The translations under genes were made by a program, and so were the position numbers. The notes under the pieces are model-generated. The model did no database searches. It worked only from the letters and a program-made list of their open reading frames with translations, and was not told the origin of the DNA. A DNA stretch of 64,000 nt, taken from assembly GCA_030679145.1 (NCBI GenBank), contig JAUXTU010000110.1:1-64000 (forward strand), read 5' to 3'. Of this stretch, positions 1 through 8,989 are shown piece after piece; the first letter of the stretch is position 1; every line of letters starts with the position of its first letter. Origin of the DNA: Bacteroidota bacterium. GTDB taxonomy: Bacteria > Bacteroidota > Ignavibacteria > UBA10030 > UBA8401.

Positions 1-60
1 TTTATTATGCCGTTTGTTGATATGTTCTGTCATACCATAACATTATACTTTTTTTGACCC

Positions 61-138
61 CGACGCAAGCGTCGAGGAATTCTTTCGATTAAATAAATTG
101 CCCAGAGATGTAGGAAACCTTAAAGGTGTCCTACATCT
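61..138. repeat. two adjacent hairpins upstream of the first gene
   Basis: A perfect 6-base palindrome (cgacgc-aa-gcgtcg, 61-74) is followed by a hairpin with 15-base arms at 106-120 and 124-138, 14 of 15 paired, loop of 3. No U-tract follows, so neither is a standard terminator. They resemble the dispersed palindromic elements elsewhere in the window and lie 50 bases ahead of the next gene, so they may sit in its leader. Confidence 0.6.
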
Positions 139-188
139 ACAAAAGCTATGGAGTATTTGAAATGTAACATCTTTTGGAGAATTGAATT

Positions 189-1781
189 ATGAAAACAATA
201 ATTATTCTTTTGCTCATTATCGTTTGTATTTCTCTGCAAGAATTACCGGCTCAATGGGTATTACAAAACAGCGGCACGACGGAAAAGCTTACCGATGTTG
301 TGATGCTCGATTCAACGACAGCAATAGCTGTCGGACGAAACAGATCGATTTTCAGAACAACAAATTCCGGCGCTACATGGTTTGATGTTGCCGCACCGCT
401 GTCATATACCAATCCGTGGAATGCACTTTCGTTCATCGATACGTCAAACGGAATTGTCGTCGGAGATGACGGTGTTGTTATGACTTCAACAAACGGTGGT
501 AAAAACTGGATGTGGCATCAAATTCCTGAAAAGCGAAAATGTTTTTCTGTTCTTCACACTGGCAAGTTTAGTTATTTAGTTGGGGCAGATTCTGGTTGGG
601 TATATCAATCAAATGATACCGGAAATATTTGGACATCAGAGAAAATTAGCACGTGGCCGATACTTTCATTTTTCCCATATCGCGGTCCGGTTATTTTTGG
701 CGTTCCGCTCTACGCACTGACACCACATTCTATTTGCTTACGATATGTCATTCCACCTCCGGCTTGGTCAGAAAAATATACTTCACTGTTTCAAGGACTT
801 GGATCGGGAGCATGTGATGCGGAATTTTGTAACGGAGGAGGGAATGGGTTTATTGTTGGAGTTCAGGGTGATCTCCGTGCAGCTCCGACAATTTTGAGAA
901 AGAAAATGTCCGACACAGCATGGAGTAACATTTCAACTGGTATTTTGAGGGATGGCGTATTACTTGGAGTCTCTGCTCCATCGGCAAACGTTATTTATGT
1001 TTGCGGCAGCGGAGGGATGATTTTCAAATCAACAAATGGAGGAGATACGTGGAAGGATATTTCAGCGCCAACAACACAGAGTTTGAATGCAATTTATTTT
1101 TATGATGAGAAACGAGGTTTTGCTGTTGGTGATTCGGGAAAAATTTTCTTTACCTCGAATGGTGGTGGACTTTTAACTAATAACCCGCCTTTGACATTTG
1201 AGCTGAAATTTCCCGTTAATGAAGATACAATGTTCGTAATGCGTTCAATATCATTTGGGTGGCAAAGAGCAATTGATCCCGATAACGATACAGTGCGATA
1301 TACAGTATTAATCAAACGTGATACAAGTGCAACGTGGGTAGAACATGGACCTACTGTTGATACGTCTCTACAAGTTCATAGTCCTGCTCAAATTCCAGGC
1401 AAATATCTTTGGACAGTCCTTGCAAAGGACAGCCTGTATGCAACTCCAAGTCTTGATATTTTTGAATTTACAGTGAAATCTGTTGTAGATGTAGAAAAAA
1501 TTGAAGGTACTGTGCCTCATGAGTTTTCACTTTTTCAAAACTATCCCAATCCATTTAACCCAACGACAGTGATCAATTATCAGTTGCCAGTGAACAATCA
1601 CGTAACATTAAAAGTGTATGATATGTTGGGAAGAGAAGCAGCAACATTGGTGAACGAGATGAAAGATGCGGGAAGTTATTCTATAGCATTCAACGCATCA
1701 AAATTTTCTTCAGGCGTATATTTTGCACGATTGCAAAGCGGTAACAAAACGCAGTTGAAGAAGATGTCGTTGATAAAGTAG
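189..1781 (+). CDS. T9SS-secreted protein with YCF48/BNR-like beta-propeller repeats
   Basis: The 530-residue product begins with a signal peptide (about 1-22). Repeated 'STNGGxxW' Asp-box motifs follow at roughly residues 60-110 and 280-325, in the style of YCF48/BNR propellers. A fibronectin-like stretch precedes a C-terminal type IX sorting domain (about 445-530) with 'FQNYPNPFNPTT' and a terminal 'KKMSLIK'. In this family the C-terminal domain directs export across the outer membrane and is cleaved for attachment or release. The ligand or role of the propeller is unknown. A GGAG about 10 bases upstream supports ATG 189. It is monocistronic, with its own terminator downstream. Confidence 0.85.
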   Translation: MKTIIILLLIIVCISLQELPAQWVLQNSGTTEKLTDVVMLDSTTAIAVGRNRSIFRTTNSGATWFDVAAPLSYTNPWNALSFIDTSNGIVVGDDGVVMTSTNGGKNWMWHQIPEKRKCFSVLHTGKFSYLVGADSGWVYQSNDTGNIWTSEKISTWPILSFFPYRGPVIFGVPLYALTPHSICLRYVIPPPAWSEKYTSLFQGLGSGACDAEFCNGGGNGFIVGVQGDLRAAPTILRKKMSDTAWSNISTGILRDGVLLGVSAPSANVIYVCGSGGMIFKSTNGGDTWKDISAPTTQSLNAIYFYDEKRGFAVGDSGKIFFTSNGGGLLTNNPPLTFELKFPVNEDTMFVMRSISFGWQRAIDPDNDTVRYTVLIKRDTSATWVEHGPTVDTSLQVHSPAQIPGKYLWTVLAKDSLYATPSLDIFEFTVKSVVDVEKIEGTVPHEFSLFQNYPNPFNPTTVINYQLPVNNHVTLKVYDMLGREAATLVNEMKDAGSYSIAFNASKFSSGVYFARLQSGNKTQLKKMSLIK

Positions 1782-1823
1782 TTTGCACGATTAGTCCCGT
1801 GTGTTTTACAGGAATGCTGGCAA

Positions 1824-1852
1824 ATGAACCGTTCACTTATATCGAACGGTTC
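1824..1852. repeat. palindromic repeat, accgttc family, copy 1
   Basis: Perfect 10-base arms (tgaaccgttc / gaacggttca) flank a short loop. The core 'gttcacttatatcgaacggt' matches the right half of the hairpin at 10025-10072 with two differences, so the two are copies of one dispersed element. It lies in the 3' region of the T9SS gene, ahead of the terminator. Confidence 0.65.
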
Positions 1853-1881
1853 ACAGTGAAAATGAATATATGTGGTGAAGG

Positions 1882-1911
1882 AAAAAGGCGGACAATTGTC
1901 CGCCTTTTTTA
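1882..1911 (+). terminator. intrinsic terminator
   Basis: Stem aaggcggac / gtccgcctt with an 'aatt' loop, followed by a run of T. It ends the 189-1781 unit. The stem closely resembles the terminators at 6958 and 8897. Confidence 0.85.
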
Positions 1912-1962
1912 TTGAAATTTCTGTGTGCGTTCATTCTTGATTTTTCCTATATTCTTCAACCA

Positions 1963-2904
1963 ATGCGCACCACTATAACCACATCATATAAAACTGCAGC
2001 AGAGCATATTTCCAACGGACAAATCGTAGCGTTTCCAACAGAAACAGTTTACGGACTCGGCGCAAATGCCTTTGACGGTGCCGCTGTAAAAAAAATATTC
2101 ACCGCTAAGGGAAGACCGTCTGATAATCCATTGATCGTTCATGTTGCGGATATTGGACAGATCGCTTCTGTAGTTTCGTCAATGCCTCGATATGCAGAAA
2201 AACTGATCGAAGAATTTTTTCCGGGTCCGCTGACGTTGGTTTTGCCAAAGAATAAAAAAATTTCTTCTCTTGTTACGGCAGGTCTCACAAGCGTTGGGAT
2301 CCGAATTCCAAACCATCTGATCGCAAAAAAATTCTTAAAAGAGTGCAGTGTTCCTGTTGCAGCCCCTTCGGCGAATATTTCCGGTTCGCCGAGCCCAACA
2401 ACTTGGCAGGCAGTAAAAAGTGATTTGAATGGAAGGATTCCATGCATCTTAAAAGGAAATCCATCGCAGATCGGAGTTGAATCCACCGTTGTTGATTGTA
2501 CGGGAAATACCCCTGTTATTTTACGAGCAGGAGGTGTAACGCTTGAACAATTACGAAAAATCATTCCCTCAACCCGATTGCAAAAGCGTCAGCAAACAAT
2601 TTCCAAAAGCCCGGGTGTGAAGTATAGGCATTATTCACCGATGGCATATGTTTTCATCGTCAGCAATATGACGGAGACAGTTCCGCTAAAGTCTTCAGCA
2701 TATATCGGGTTGCATAACAATGAAAAAAATCAATTTGGATTGAAGAAAATTTGTCGCACAGAAGCAGAATATGCAAGGTCGTTGTTTCATTTCTTTCGTG
2801 AATGTGATAAGAAGGATATTGAAACGATCTATTGTGAAAGTGTCAGTGAAGATGGTATCGGTCTTGCTATTATGGATAGAATACGAAAAGCGTCGTATCA
2901 ATAA
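1963..2904 (+). CDS. tsaC: L-threonylcarbamoyladenylate synthase (Sua5/YrdC type)
   Basis: The product makes threonylcarbamoyl-AMP from threonine, bicarbonate and ATP for the t6A37 modification of ANN-decoding tRNAs. The YrdC core is clear: 'VAFPTETVYGLG', 'KGRPSDNPLIVH', 'PGPLTLVL', 'VAAPSANISGSPSPT' and 'ILRAGG'. A C-terminal Sua5 domain follows the linker 'SPGVKYRHYSP', giving about 313 residues, typical of the two-domain form. An in-frame TTG at 1912 would add 17 residues ending just before the conserved start. ATG 1963 is preferred, although it has no Shine-Dalgarno and lies only a few bases after a TATATTC box, so the transcript may be leaderless. Confidence 0.93.
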   Translation: MRTTITTSYKTAAEHISNGQIVAFPTETVYGLGANAFDGAAVKKIFTAKGRPSDNPLIVHVADIGQIASVVSSMPRYAEKLIEEFFPGPLTLVLPKNKKISSLVTAGLTSVGIRIPNHLIAKKFLKECSVPVAAPSANISGSPSPTTWQAVKSDLNGRIPCILKGNPSQIGVESTVVDCTGNTPVILRAGGVTLEQLRKIIPSTRLQKRQQTISKSPGVKYRHYSPMAYVFIVSNMTETVPLKSSAYIGLHNNEKNQFGLKKICRTEAEYARSLFHFFRECDKKDIETIYCESVSEDGIGLAIMDRIRKASYQ

Positions 2905-2924
2905 ATTTATATTTGGAGAAAATG

Positions 2925-3365
2925 ATGAAAAGAATACTTCTCTTGATCGCAGTCATTTCGATAGTGTGTATTGCACAGGACAAAAAGAATTACAAAGAAG
3001 AAATGAAGGCCATCGCCCCGGTGTTATTGCATACTGATAAAGCTAAAGTTGTGAAAGACGGAGAGATGAAGCAATATTTCCTTGTCTTGCTGAAAAGAGG
3101 TCCGATACGAAACCAAGACTCGGTAACCTCTGTTGCAATTCAAAAAGGTCATCTTGACAATATCACACGTCTCTATAATGAAGGAAAGATCGATATGGCC
3201 GGTCCGATGGGACATGACGGCGATCTGAGGGGAATCTTTATCTTCAATTGCGAATCGTATGAAGAAGTGCAGCAATTATGTGCAACTGATCCTGCTATTA
3301 AAGCCGGAAGATTAATTGTAGAAATATATCCATGGTGGGCAGAAAAAGGGAGTAAACTTCGGTAG
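2925..3365 (+). CDS. secreted YCII-domain protein
   Basis: About 146 residues: a signal peptide (MKRILLLIAVISIVCIAQ) and a YCII-like ferredoxin-fold domain (about 50-140) with 'FLVLLKRGP', 'HLDNITRLYNEGKIDMAGP' and a terminal 'VEIYPWW'. YCII domains occur alone or fused to enzymes, and their reaction is generally unknown. A periplasmic copy is less common. ATG 2925 sits 6 bases after GGAG; ATG 2922 and TTG 2913 are poorer choices. The stop overlaps the murB GTG by one base (TAGTG), so the two are probably translationally coupled. Confidence 0.8.
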   Translation: MKRILLLIAVISIVCIAQDKKNYKEEMKAIAPVLLHTDKAKVVKDGEMKQYFLVLLKRGPIRNQDSVTSVAIQKGHLDNITRLYNEGKIDMAGPMGHDGDLRGIFIFNCESYEEVQQLCATDPAIKAGRLIVEIYPWWAEKGSKLR

Positions 3366-4432
3366 TGATTTCAGTACAAGAACATATTCGATTGTCCGAC
3401 TACACAACGCTACATCTCGGCGGAATGGCGAGATATTTTTATGAATGTACTTCTATTGATGATCTTCGATCGGCAATTCTGTTTGCGCGGGAGAAGGGAT
3501 TACGATATCATATTCTCGGCGGCGGAAGCAATACCATCTTTGCTGACAAAGGTTTTGACGGGCTTGTGATGAAGATCGGTTTGCGCGGGATTTCATTTGT
3601 TCACGATGGGAACGATATTCTTGTCAGCACAAAAGCGGGTGAAGATTGGGAATCATTTGTTGCAATGAGTGTTGAAAAAGGTTTTGCAGGGATCGAATGT
3701 CTTTCAGGAATTCCCGGACTGGTTGGTGCAACGCCGATACAAAATGTCGGCGCGTACGGACAAGAAGTAAAAGATACGATCGAATCGGTAAAAGTTTTAG
3801 AGAAGGAAACATTTGAAGAAAAAATATTTCAGAACTCTGAATGTAAATTTTCTTACAGAGAAAGCAGATTTAAACAAAGTGACGCGGGAAAATATATTGT
3901 CACAGAAGTCGTGTTCCGGTTGAAGAAAAATGGAAGGCCTTCGACTCATTATCCCGAAGTGCAGAAGATGATCGAACGAACTGTTCCACTTTCATCGCTC
4001 GCCGATGGGATCGAATCACTTTCCGCAGTAAGAAACATTGTGCTTTCACTGCGAAAAAAGAAATCAATGGTGATCGATCCGAACGACTCCAACACACGGT
4101 CAGTCGGCTCATTCTTCCTTAATCCAATCGTTGATAAAAAGACCCTGTCTGCAATAATTGATCACTGGAAAGTCATTGGAGATGGAACAACCGTTCCGAC
4201 ATTTCCATTTGGAGAGAAACAGAAAATTTCCGCAGCATGGCTGATCGAAAGATCCGGTTTTAAAAAAGGGTATAAAAAAAATGACGTAGGAATTTCCGAG
4301 AACCATACACTTGCATTAGTGAATTATCATGGAACGACAACAGCGCTGTTATTACTGGCTGAGGAGATACAGATGGGAGTGGAAAAGGTATTCAATATCC
4401 GTTTGCAGCTTGAAGCGAATGTTATTTCGTAA
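3365..4432 (+). CDS. murB: UDP-N-acetylenolpyruvoylglucosamine reductase
   Basis: This enzyme carries out the NADPH/FAD-dependent reduction that forms UDP-N-acetylmuramate in cytoplasmic peptidoglycan precursor synthesis. At 355 residues it matches the long (E. coli-like) class. FAD-binding motifs 'HILGGGSNTIFAD' and 'GLSGIPGLVGATPIQNVGAYGQE'-like stretches lie at about 48-140, followed by 'YRESRF', the catalytic Ser region 'SVGSFFLNP' and a C-terminal 'LEANV' carrying the general-acid Glu. The start is GTG, overlapping the upstream stop. Confidence 0.95.
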   Translation: MISVQEHIRLSDYTTLHLGGMARYFYECTSIDDLRSAILFAREKGLRYHILGGGSNTIFADKGFDGLVMKIGLRGISFVHDGNDILVSTKAGEDWESFVAMSVEKGFAGIECLSGIPGLVGATPIQNVGAYGQEVKDTIESVKVLEKETFEEKIFQNSECKFSYRESRFKQSDAGKYIVTEVVFRLKKNGRPSTHYPEVQKMIERTVPLSSLADGIESLSAVRNIVLSLRKKKSMVIDPNDSNTRSVGSFFLNPIVDKKTLSAIIDHWKVIGDGTTVPTFPFGEKQKISAAWLIERSGFKKGYKKNDVGISENHTLALVNYHGTTTALLLLAEEIQMGVEKVFNIRLQLEANVIS

Positions 4433-4459
4433 TTAATATTACACAAAATCCTAAAAATT

Positions 4460-4560
4460 ACTGTCATTCCCGCACGTTTTTAGCGGGAATCTATGAAATG
4501 GATGCCCGACTAAAGCATTTCCCGAAGGGATCCTTTTGGGACGGTCATGACGACTTTTTT
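4460..4560. repeat. gtcattcccg-family palindromic repeat
   Basis: The segment 'gtcattcccgcacg...agcgggaatc' forms a short hairpin. A second part, 'catttcccgaagggatccttttgggac', resembles the element at 17163-17226. The same core is found at 19135, 19456, 19622 and, inverted, at 24170. It fills most of the 164-base gap between murB and the next gene. Confidence 0.7.
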
Positions 4561-4596
4561 TAGATAAAGTATAAATCATTTTTCAAAGGAGATTGT

Positions 4597-5448
4597 ATGA
4601 AACGGATCATTCTTGTACTGATGTGTGTTTTCTACGCGGTGAATGCCGGTGACAAAAAGGAAAAAGCAAATTGCTGTGCTACGACGGCAACGGAAGAGTT
4701 CGCCGCGTTTGGAAAGAGCATGGCGTTCGTCTCTCTGCATGAAGCTCCGGAACCGTTCGAGTTTATTTCATCCGGTGGTGAAATGAAAACCATTAAAACT
4801 TCCGATAGTATGGACGCAAGAATGTTTGTGGTACGCAGTCCGCAGGCAAGTAATAATTATATTCTTCTCTTCCATGAATGGTGGGGATTGAACGATTATA
4901 TAAAGCAGGAAGCGCAAAAAATTAGAAGAGATATTGGAAATGTTACGGTAATTGCCGTGGATTTATATGATGGGAAAATAGCTACATCTCCAGATTCTGC
5001 CCGTGCCTATGTTGGTCAAGTGAATGAAGTTCGTGCGCGGACGATCATTAATGCAGCGATCGAATATGCCGGAACGAAGGCAAAGATTGCAACACTCGGC
5101 TGGTGTTTTGGCGGCGGCTGGTCAATGCAGTCTGCGTTAATGCTTGGCAAACAGGCTGTTGGCTGTGTGATCTATTATGGAATGCCGGAAAAGGATGTTA
5201 AAAAACTTTCAACATTACAATGCGATGTGCTTGGTATATTCGGCAGTCAGGATAAGTTTATCAATCCGGCTGTTGTTGCAGCGTTTGAGAAAAATATGAA
5301 GGAAGCAAAGAAAAAATTAGAAGTGAAGATGTACGATGCTGACCATGCATTTGCCAATCCAAGTAATCCACATCACGATAAAGCGATGACTGCCGATGCA
5401 AATGCTGCAACGGTAACATATTTACGATCAAAGTTCGTCCAACCATAA
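4597..5448 (+). CDS. secreted dienelactone hydrolase-family esterase
   Basis: 283 residues with a signal peptide (about 1-17) and an alpha/beta-hydrolase domain of the dienelactone hydrolase family. The nucleophile is cysteine in 'GWCFGGGW'; the acid is Asp in 'GSQDKFI' and the base His in 'DADHAFANPSN'. Family members cleave lactones or esters; the substrate is unknown. AAAGGAG precedes ATG 4597. It is followed 18 bases later by another secreted hydrolase, suggesting a small operon. Confidence 0.85.
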   Translation: MKRIILVLMCVFYAVNAGDKKEKANCCATTATEEFAAFGKSMAFVSLHEAPEPFEFISSGGEMKTIKTSDSMDARMFVVRSPQASNNYILLFHEWWGLNDYIKQEAQKIRRDIGNVTVIAVDLYDGKIATSPDSARAYVGQVNEVRARTIINAAIEYAGTKAKIATLGWCFGGGWSMQSALMLGKQAVGCVIYYGMPEKDVKKLSTLQCDVLGIFGSQDKFINPAVVAAFEKNMKEAKKKLEVKMYDADHAFANPSNPHHDKAMTADANAATVTYLRSKFVQP

Positions 5449-5466
5449 AACAATTTTAGTTCTCGC

Positions 5467-6126
5467 ATGAAAAAAATGATGTTTGTCTTGATGTTTGCAG
5501 TTATTCCAATGACTGCGCAAACTCCTTACGATTCATTGTATCTGAAAAGTTCTCTCTATAAAAACCGTACTGCAATGTTTGCTCAAACCAACGCATCATC
5601 TGCTAAAATAGTTTTTTTCGGTAACTCAATTACATCTGGCGGTGATTGGAATACGTTACTTGACCGCGACAGCATTGTCAATCAAGGAATTGTCGGCGAC
5701 AACACTGTTGGGATGCTTCATCGTTTGCGATATGTCTATCAATTGCAGCCAAAACTCTGTTTTGTTATGGCCGGGATCAATGATATTTATGCGGACGCAC
5801 CGGTAGAGACGATATTTAGCAACTATAAAAAGATCATCGATACGTTGCGTTCTAAAAATATTACACTGATCATTCAATCCACGCTTCATGTCAATCCAAA
5901 ATGGAAGCGAACGGAAGTGAAAAACCCTGAAGTAAAAAAACTCAATGATCTTCTCTCGGAATATTGTGCAGTCAATAAAATCATGTTTGTTGATGTCAAT
6001 GCTAAACTTTCCACGAATGGAGTTTTGAATGATCGATACACGACTGACGGTGTTCATTTATCACCGGCAGCATATGGGGCGTGGAGTAAACTGATTGTTC
6101 CGATCTTGCGGGAGTTTGGTTTGTAA
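5467..6126 (+). CDS. secreted SGNH/GDSL hydrolase
   Basis: 219 residues with a signal peptide (1-18). SGNH blocks are in order: block I 'FFGNSIT' (GNS in place of GDS), block II Gly in 'GIVGDNTVG', block III 'MAGINDIY' (GxND) and block V 'DGVHLSPAAYG' with the Asp/His pair. It is probably a periplasmic or surface esterase or carbohydrate deacetylase; the substrate is not deducible. It lies 18 bases after the dienelactone hydrolase gene and likely shares its mRNA. Confidence 0.85.
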   Translation: MKKMMFVLMFAVIPMTAQTPYDSLYLKSSLYKNRTAMFAQTNASSAKIVFFGNSITSGGDWNTLLDRDSIVNQGIVGDNTVGMLHRLRYVYQLQPKLCFVMAGINDIYADAPVETIFSNYKKIIDTLRSKNITLIIQSTLHVNPKWKRTEVKNPEVKKLNDLLSEYCAVNKIMFVDVNAKLSTNGVLNDRYTTDGVHLSPAAYGAWSKLIVPILREFGL

Positions 6127-6150
6127 TCAGTCTCATTTTCAGTATATTTA
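6120..6150 (+). promoter_or_regulatory. putative Bacteroidota-type promoter for the FKBP gene
   Basis: TTTG at 6120-6123 is followed after 19 bases by TATATTTA at 6143-6150. This fits the TTTG-N19-TAnnTTT(G) layout described for the primary sigma factor of Bacteroidota. It overlaps the end of the preceding gene and lies 39 bases upstream of ATG 6189. The call rests on the pattern only. Confidence 0.4.
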
Positions 6151-6188
6151 CACGTCATTTTTCTATTTCTATAACGAGGAGATGTTTC

Positions 6189-6932
6189 ATGAAACGAACG
6201 CTGTTTATCTGTGCAATAATTGTTGTAAGTGTGGGAATGTTAATTGCTCAACAACCGTCAAAACCTGCGGCAAAATCGTCAACTAAAAAAACAACCGTGA
6301 AAATGAAGACCGTTCAGGAGAAGATGAGTTATTTGAGCGGATTCGATCTGGGACAAAAAGTAATCGCCAATGTGAAAACAAATAATTTTCCGTTAACAAC
6401 AGCAAGTTTCATTAATGGGTTGAGAGATGCGTTGGAAGAGAAGGCGAATATCCTTTCTCCGGAAGAGATACAGCAGGTGGTAACGGAGTTCCAAAAGAGC
6501 CAGCCGCAGCCTGCAAATGATAAGCAACAGCAGGAAGCGATTGCAAAGGTTAAAAAAGAGGGAGAAGATTTTCTCGTTGTAAATAAATTGAAGGACAGCG
6601 TGAAGACTACTGCAAGCGGACTTCAATATAAAATTTTGCGAGAAGGAACAGGAAAAGCCCCCGCTGAAACAAGTACCGTTACTGTTCATTATCGCGGCCG
6701 GCTAATCAATGGTGTTGTGTTCGATGAATCGTACGGACGGGGTGAACCGACAACGTTTGCGCTGAATCAAGTGATCAGAGGATGGACAGAAGGACTTCAA
6801 TTGATGACAGAAGGAGCGAAGTTCGAATTCTATATTCCAAACCAACTTGCGTACGGGGAACGTTCTGCAGGACAATTAATCGCTCCCGGCTCGACATTAA
6901 TTTTTGAAGTTGAATTGCTTTCGGTAAAATGA
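6189..6932 (+). CDS. FKBP-type peptidyl-prolyl cis-trans isomerase (Mip/FkpA-like)
   Basis: 247 residues: signal peptide (1-21), a lysine-rich spacer, an N-terminal helical dimerisation region (about 35-115, starting 'MSYLSGFDLGQKV') and a C-terminal FKBP domain (about 150-247) with 'VTVHYRGRLINGVVFDESY', 'GWTEGLQLM' and 'PGSTLIFEVELL'. It is expected to act as a periplasmic folding catalyst and chaperone. A GAGGAG lies upstream of the ATG, and a terminator follows immediately. Confidence 0.92.
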   Translation: MKRTLFICAIIVVSVGMLIAQQPSKPAAKSSTKKTTVKMKTVQEKMSYLSGFDLGQKVIANVKTNNFPLTTASFINGLRDALEEKANILSPEEIQQVVTEFQKSQPQPANDKQQQEAIAKVKKEGEDFLVVNKLKDSVKTTASGLQYKILREGTGKAPAETSTVTVHYRGRLINGVVFDESYGRGEPTTFALNQVIRGWTEGLQLMTEGAKFEFYIPNQLAYGERSAGQLIAPGSTLIFEVELLSVK

Positions 6933-6957
6933 TTTCGTAAAAGATTTATGGGATTAA

Positions 6958-7018
6958 AAGGTGGATATTTATCCGCCTTTTTTATTGCTATACCTCGTGA
7001 GAAAAAATCAGTATATTT
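6958..7018 (+). promoter_or_regulatory. terminator plus promoter-like module, copy 1
   Basis: A hairpin (aggtggat/atccgcct, one G-T pair) with a T-run ends the FKBP unit at about 6985. It runs directly into a 35-base stretch ending in TATATTT (7012-7018). This whole stretch recurs at 8897-8960 almost base for base ('tttttattgctatacctcg' is shared exactly). In both places it separates two co-oriented genes, so it probably combines termination with initiation of the next unit. Confidence 0.6.
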
Positions 7019-7193
7019 ACAGTACCAAAACAAAATAGCAGTGATGTGTCTGATTTACGAGTGAAAACGCCAGATATCGGTGAGAGTTCTCATTGACCTT
7101 TCATGTAATAAGAATTATTTTAAGTTAAACACCGAAACTAATTAGAAAGAATTTGATAGACCGCATAGAATGTTATTTGTAATGGAGAAAAGC

Positions 7194-8870
7194 ATGTGCA
7201 AGGTTAATTCTTCACATCGTATTCAGTTTTATCTAATGTTATCTATAATTATTGCCGCTGCAAAAATTCTCCCTCAAGAATCATCGAAAGATTTTATAAA
7301 AACAAATATTCATCATCAAATGCTCAATCAGAATCATGAGTTACTACAACACGACGAAATACAATATCCAATTAAAAAATATTCGTTTGCCGATTCACTT
7401 ATTCAACATCGCTTGTTGTTGAATAAAAAGTTGCAAATGGAAAAATTACAAAATGTACTACGTCCTCAATCAAACTGGTATATTGTTGATACAGCAATTG
7501 TTCGTACCGAATATGATACTTCAAGGTATATATATACCTATGATGAAAGCGGGGATATTACTGAAGTGGTAGTTCAAAATTGGAAAAATAAAAAATGGAC
7601 GAACACAAGTCATTCTTTATACACCTACGATACAAATAGAAATCGTTTATCATCTTTTATAGAGGATTGTTATAATGATATTTGGTATATCCTCTTTCGC
7701 CAAACTTATACCTATGATATAAACGGTAATCAGCTATCATTATTGGGTGAAGCATGGTCAGAGAATAAGTGGATAAATAGCGGCCGTGATTCCTATACTT
7801 ACGATGGAAATGAAAATCAGTTATCGTATTTGAGTGAAGTTTGGAAGACTGATAAATGGGTGAACACCTATCACAGGCTCTATACCTACGATGCGAACGA
7901 CAATATGCTGTCAAAACTGACCGAAGATTGGGCAACTAGTGAGTGGTATCCCCGCTTTCGCGAAACCTATACCTACGATGTTAACGGGAATCAATTATCA
8001 TATTTGACTGTAGCGTGGACAAATAATTTGTGGCTAAACGACACTCGTGATACCTATACATACGATACTAACGGAAATCAGTTATCATATTTAAATGAAG
8101 ACTGGTACGATGGTGAATGGGTGAAAGACAATCGCTATACCTACACATACGATTCAATGGAACATCTTATATCAGTTATTCCCGAAGATTGGTGGAATGA
8201 TCAGTGGTTTAACAACTCTCGTACGATTTATACCTACGATTCAAAGGGAAATCTTCTATTGGAATTACACGAAGCATTAGATGATACTAATTGGGTTAAC
8301 AGTTATCGCCTTACTTACACCTATGATTCAAACGGAAATCAATTATCATACATGAACGAATCATGGATAAATAATCAATGGTGGGGTACCGCACGCTTTA
8401 ATTTTAAATATTTTGCTGATCAATTGTGGTCAGAAGGTACTTACGAACAAAGGGAGCCATGGATAACTTTTTCATGGAGACCAGTAAATATATACTTTAA
8501 TTTACGTGACAACGCCGGCAATATTTTTGGCTATACTGGTTGTAATATAAGTTTGATTTATAAATTAATTGTAACAGAAATGAGCAAGAACGAGGAAGTA
8601 ATAGCTAAAGAATATTCAGTATCTCAGAATTATCCGAATCCATTCAACCCAACAACAACAATCAACTACATTTTTCCAAAAGCTGGGAATGTAATGTTGA
8701 AAGTATATGATGTGTTAGGCAGAGAAGTTGCAACATTAGTAGACGAATATAAAGGAATAGGTAGTTATTCTGTAGAATTTGATGCGTCAAAACTTTCCAG
8801 CGGAATGTACTTCTACAAACTGACATCAGATAACTTTAGCAAGGTAAAGAAAATGATGTTGGTGAAATAA
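7194..8870 (+). CDS. T9SS-secreted protein with ten 29-residue YTYD repeats
   Basis: About 558 residues. A signal-like hydrophobic segment (about 8-30) and a linker precede ten tandem repeats of 29 residues (about 114-405), consensus 'YTYDxNGNQLSYLxExW' followed by 'xNxxWxNxxRxT'. The pattern recalls YD/RHS-type beta-hairpin repeats but has its own period and paired Trp positions. A type IX sorting domain closes the protein (about 475-558; 'SQNYPNPFNPTTTINY', 'KVKKMMLVK'). It is presumably a surface-exposed or released repeat protein, perhaps adhesive or carbohydrate-binding (inference). ATG 7194 is preferred over 7170 because GGAG lies 6 bases upstream. Confidence 0.85.
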   Translation: MCKVNSSHRIQFYLMLSIIIAAAKILPQESSKDFIKTNIHHQMLNQNHELLQHDEIQYPIKKYSFADSLIQHRLLLNKKLQMEKLQNVLRPQSNWYIVDTAIVRTEYDTSRYIYTYDESGDITEVVVQNWKNKKWTNTSHSLYTYDTNRNRLSSFIEDCYNDIWYILFRQTYTYDINGNQLSLLGEAWSENKWINSGRDSYTYDGNENQLSYLSEVWKTDKWVNTYHRLYTYDANDNMLSKLTEDWATSEWYPRFRETYTYDVNGNQLSYLTVAWTNNLWLNDTRDTYTYDTNGNQLSYLNEDWYDGEWVKDNRYTYTYDSMEHLISVIPEDWWNDQWFNNSRTIYTYDSKGNLLLELHEALDDTNWVNSYRLTYTYDSNGNQLSYMNESWINNQWWGTARFNFKYFADQLWSEGTYEQREPWITFSWRPVNIYFNLRDNAGNIFGYTGCNISLIYKLIVTEMSKNEEVIAKEYSVSQNYPNPFNPTTTINYIFPKAGNVMLKVYDVLGREVATLVDEYKGIGSYSVEFDASKLSSGMYFYKLTSDNFSKVKKMMLVK

Positions 8871-8896
8871 TTATGGATTAATAAAATGCAGAAAGC

Positions 8897-8960
8897 AAAG
8901 GCGGACAGAATTGTCCGTCTTTTTTATTGCTATACCTCGCAGGAAAAAATCACTATATTT
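8897..8960 (+). promoter_or_regulatory. terminator plus promoter-like module, copy 2
   Basis: Stem ggcggac/gtccgtct with a T-run terminates the YTYD-repeat gene. The same downstream block as at 6985-7018 follows and ends in TATATTT at 8954-8960, 30 bases before the next start codon. Confidence 0.6.
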
Positions 8961-8989
8961 CCCGTAATAAAATTTGGAAGGAAATGTTC

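Noticed and set aside
1912-1962. TTG-initiated extension of tsaC
   Set aside because: It starts inside the preceding terminator tail and adds residues not found in the family; ATG 1963 is better.
7535-8405. Regular 87-base DNA periodicity that could suggest a CRISPR or other array
   Set aside because: The repeats are translated in one frame as 29-residue units with third-position drift and no unique spacers, so this is a protein repeat.
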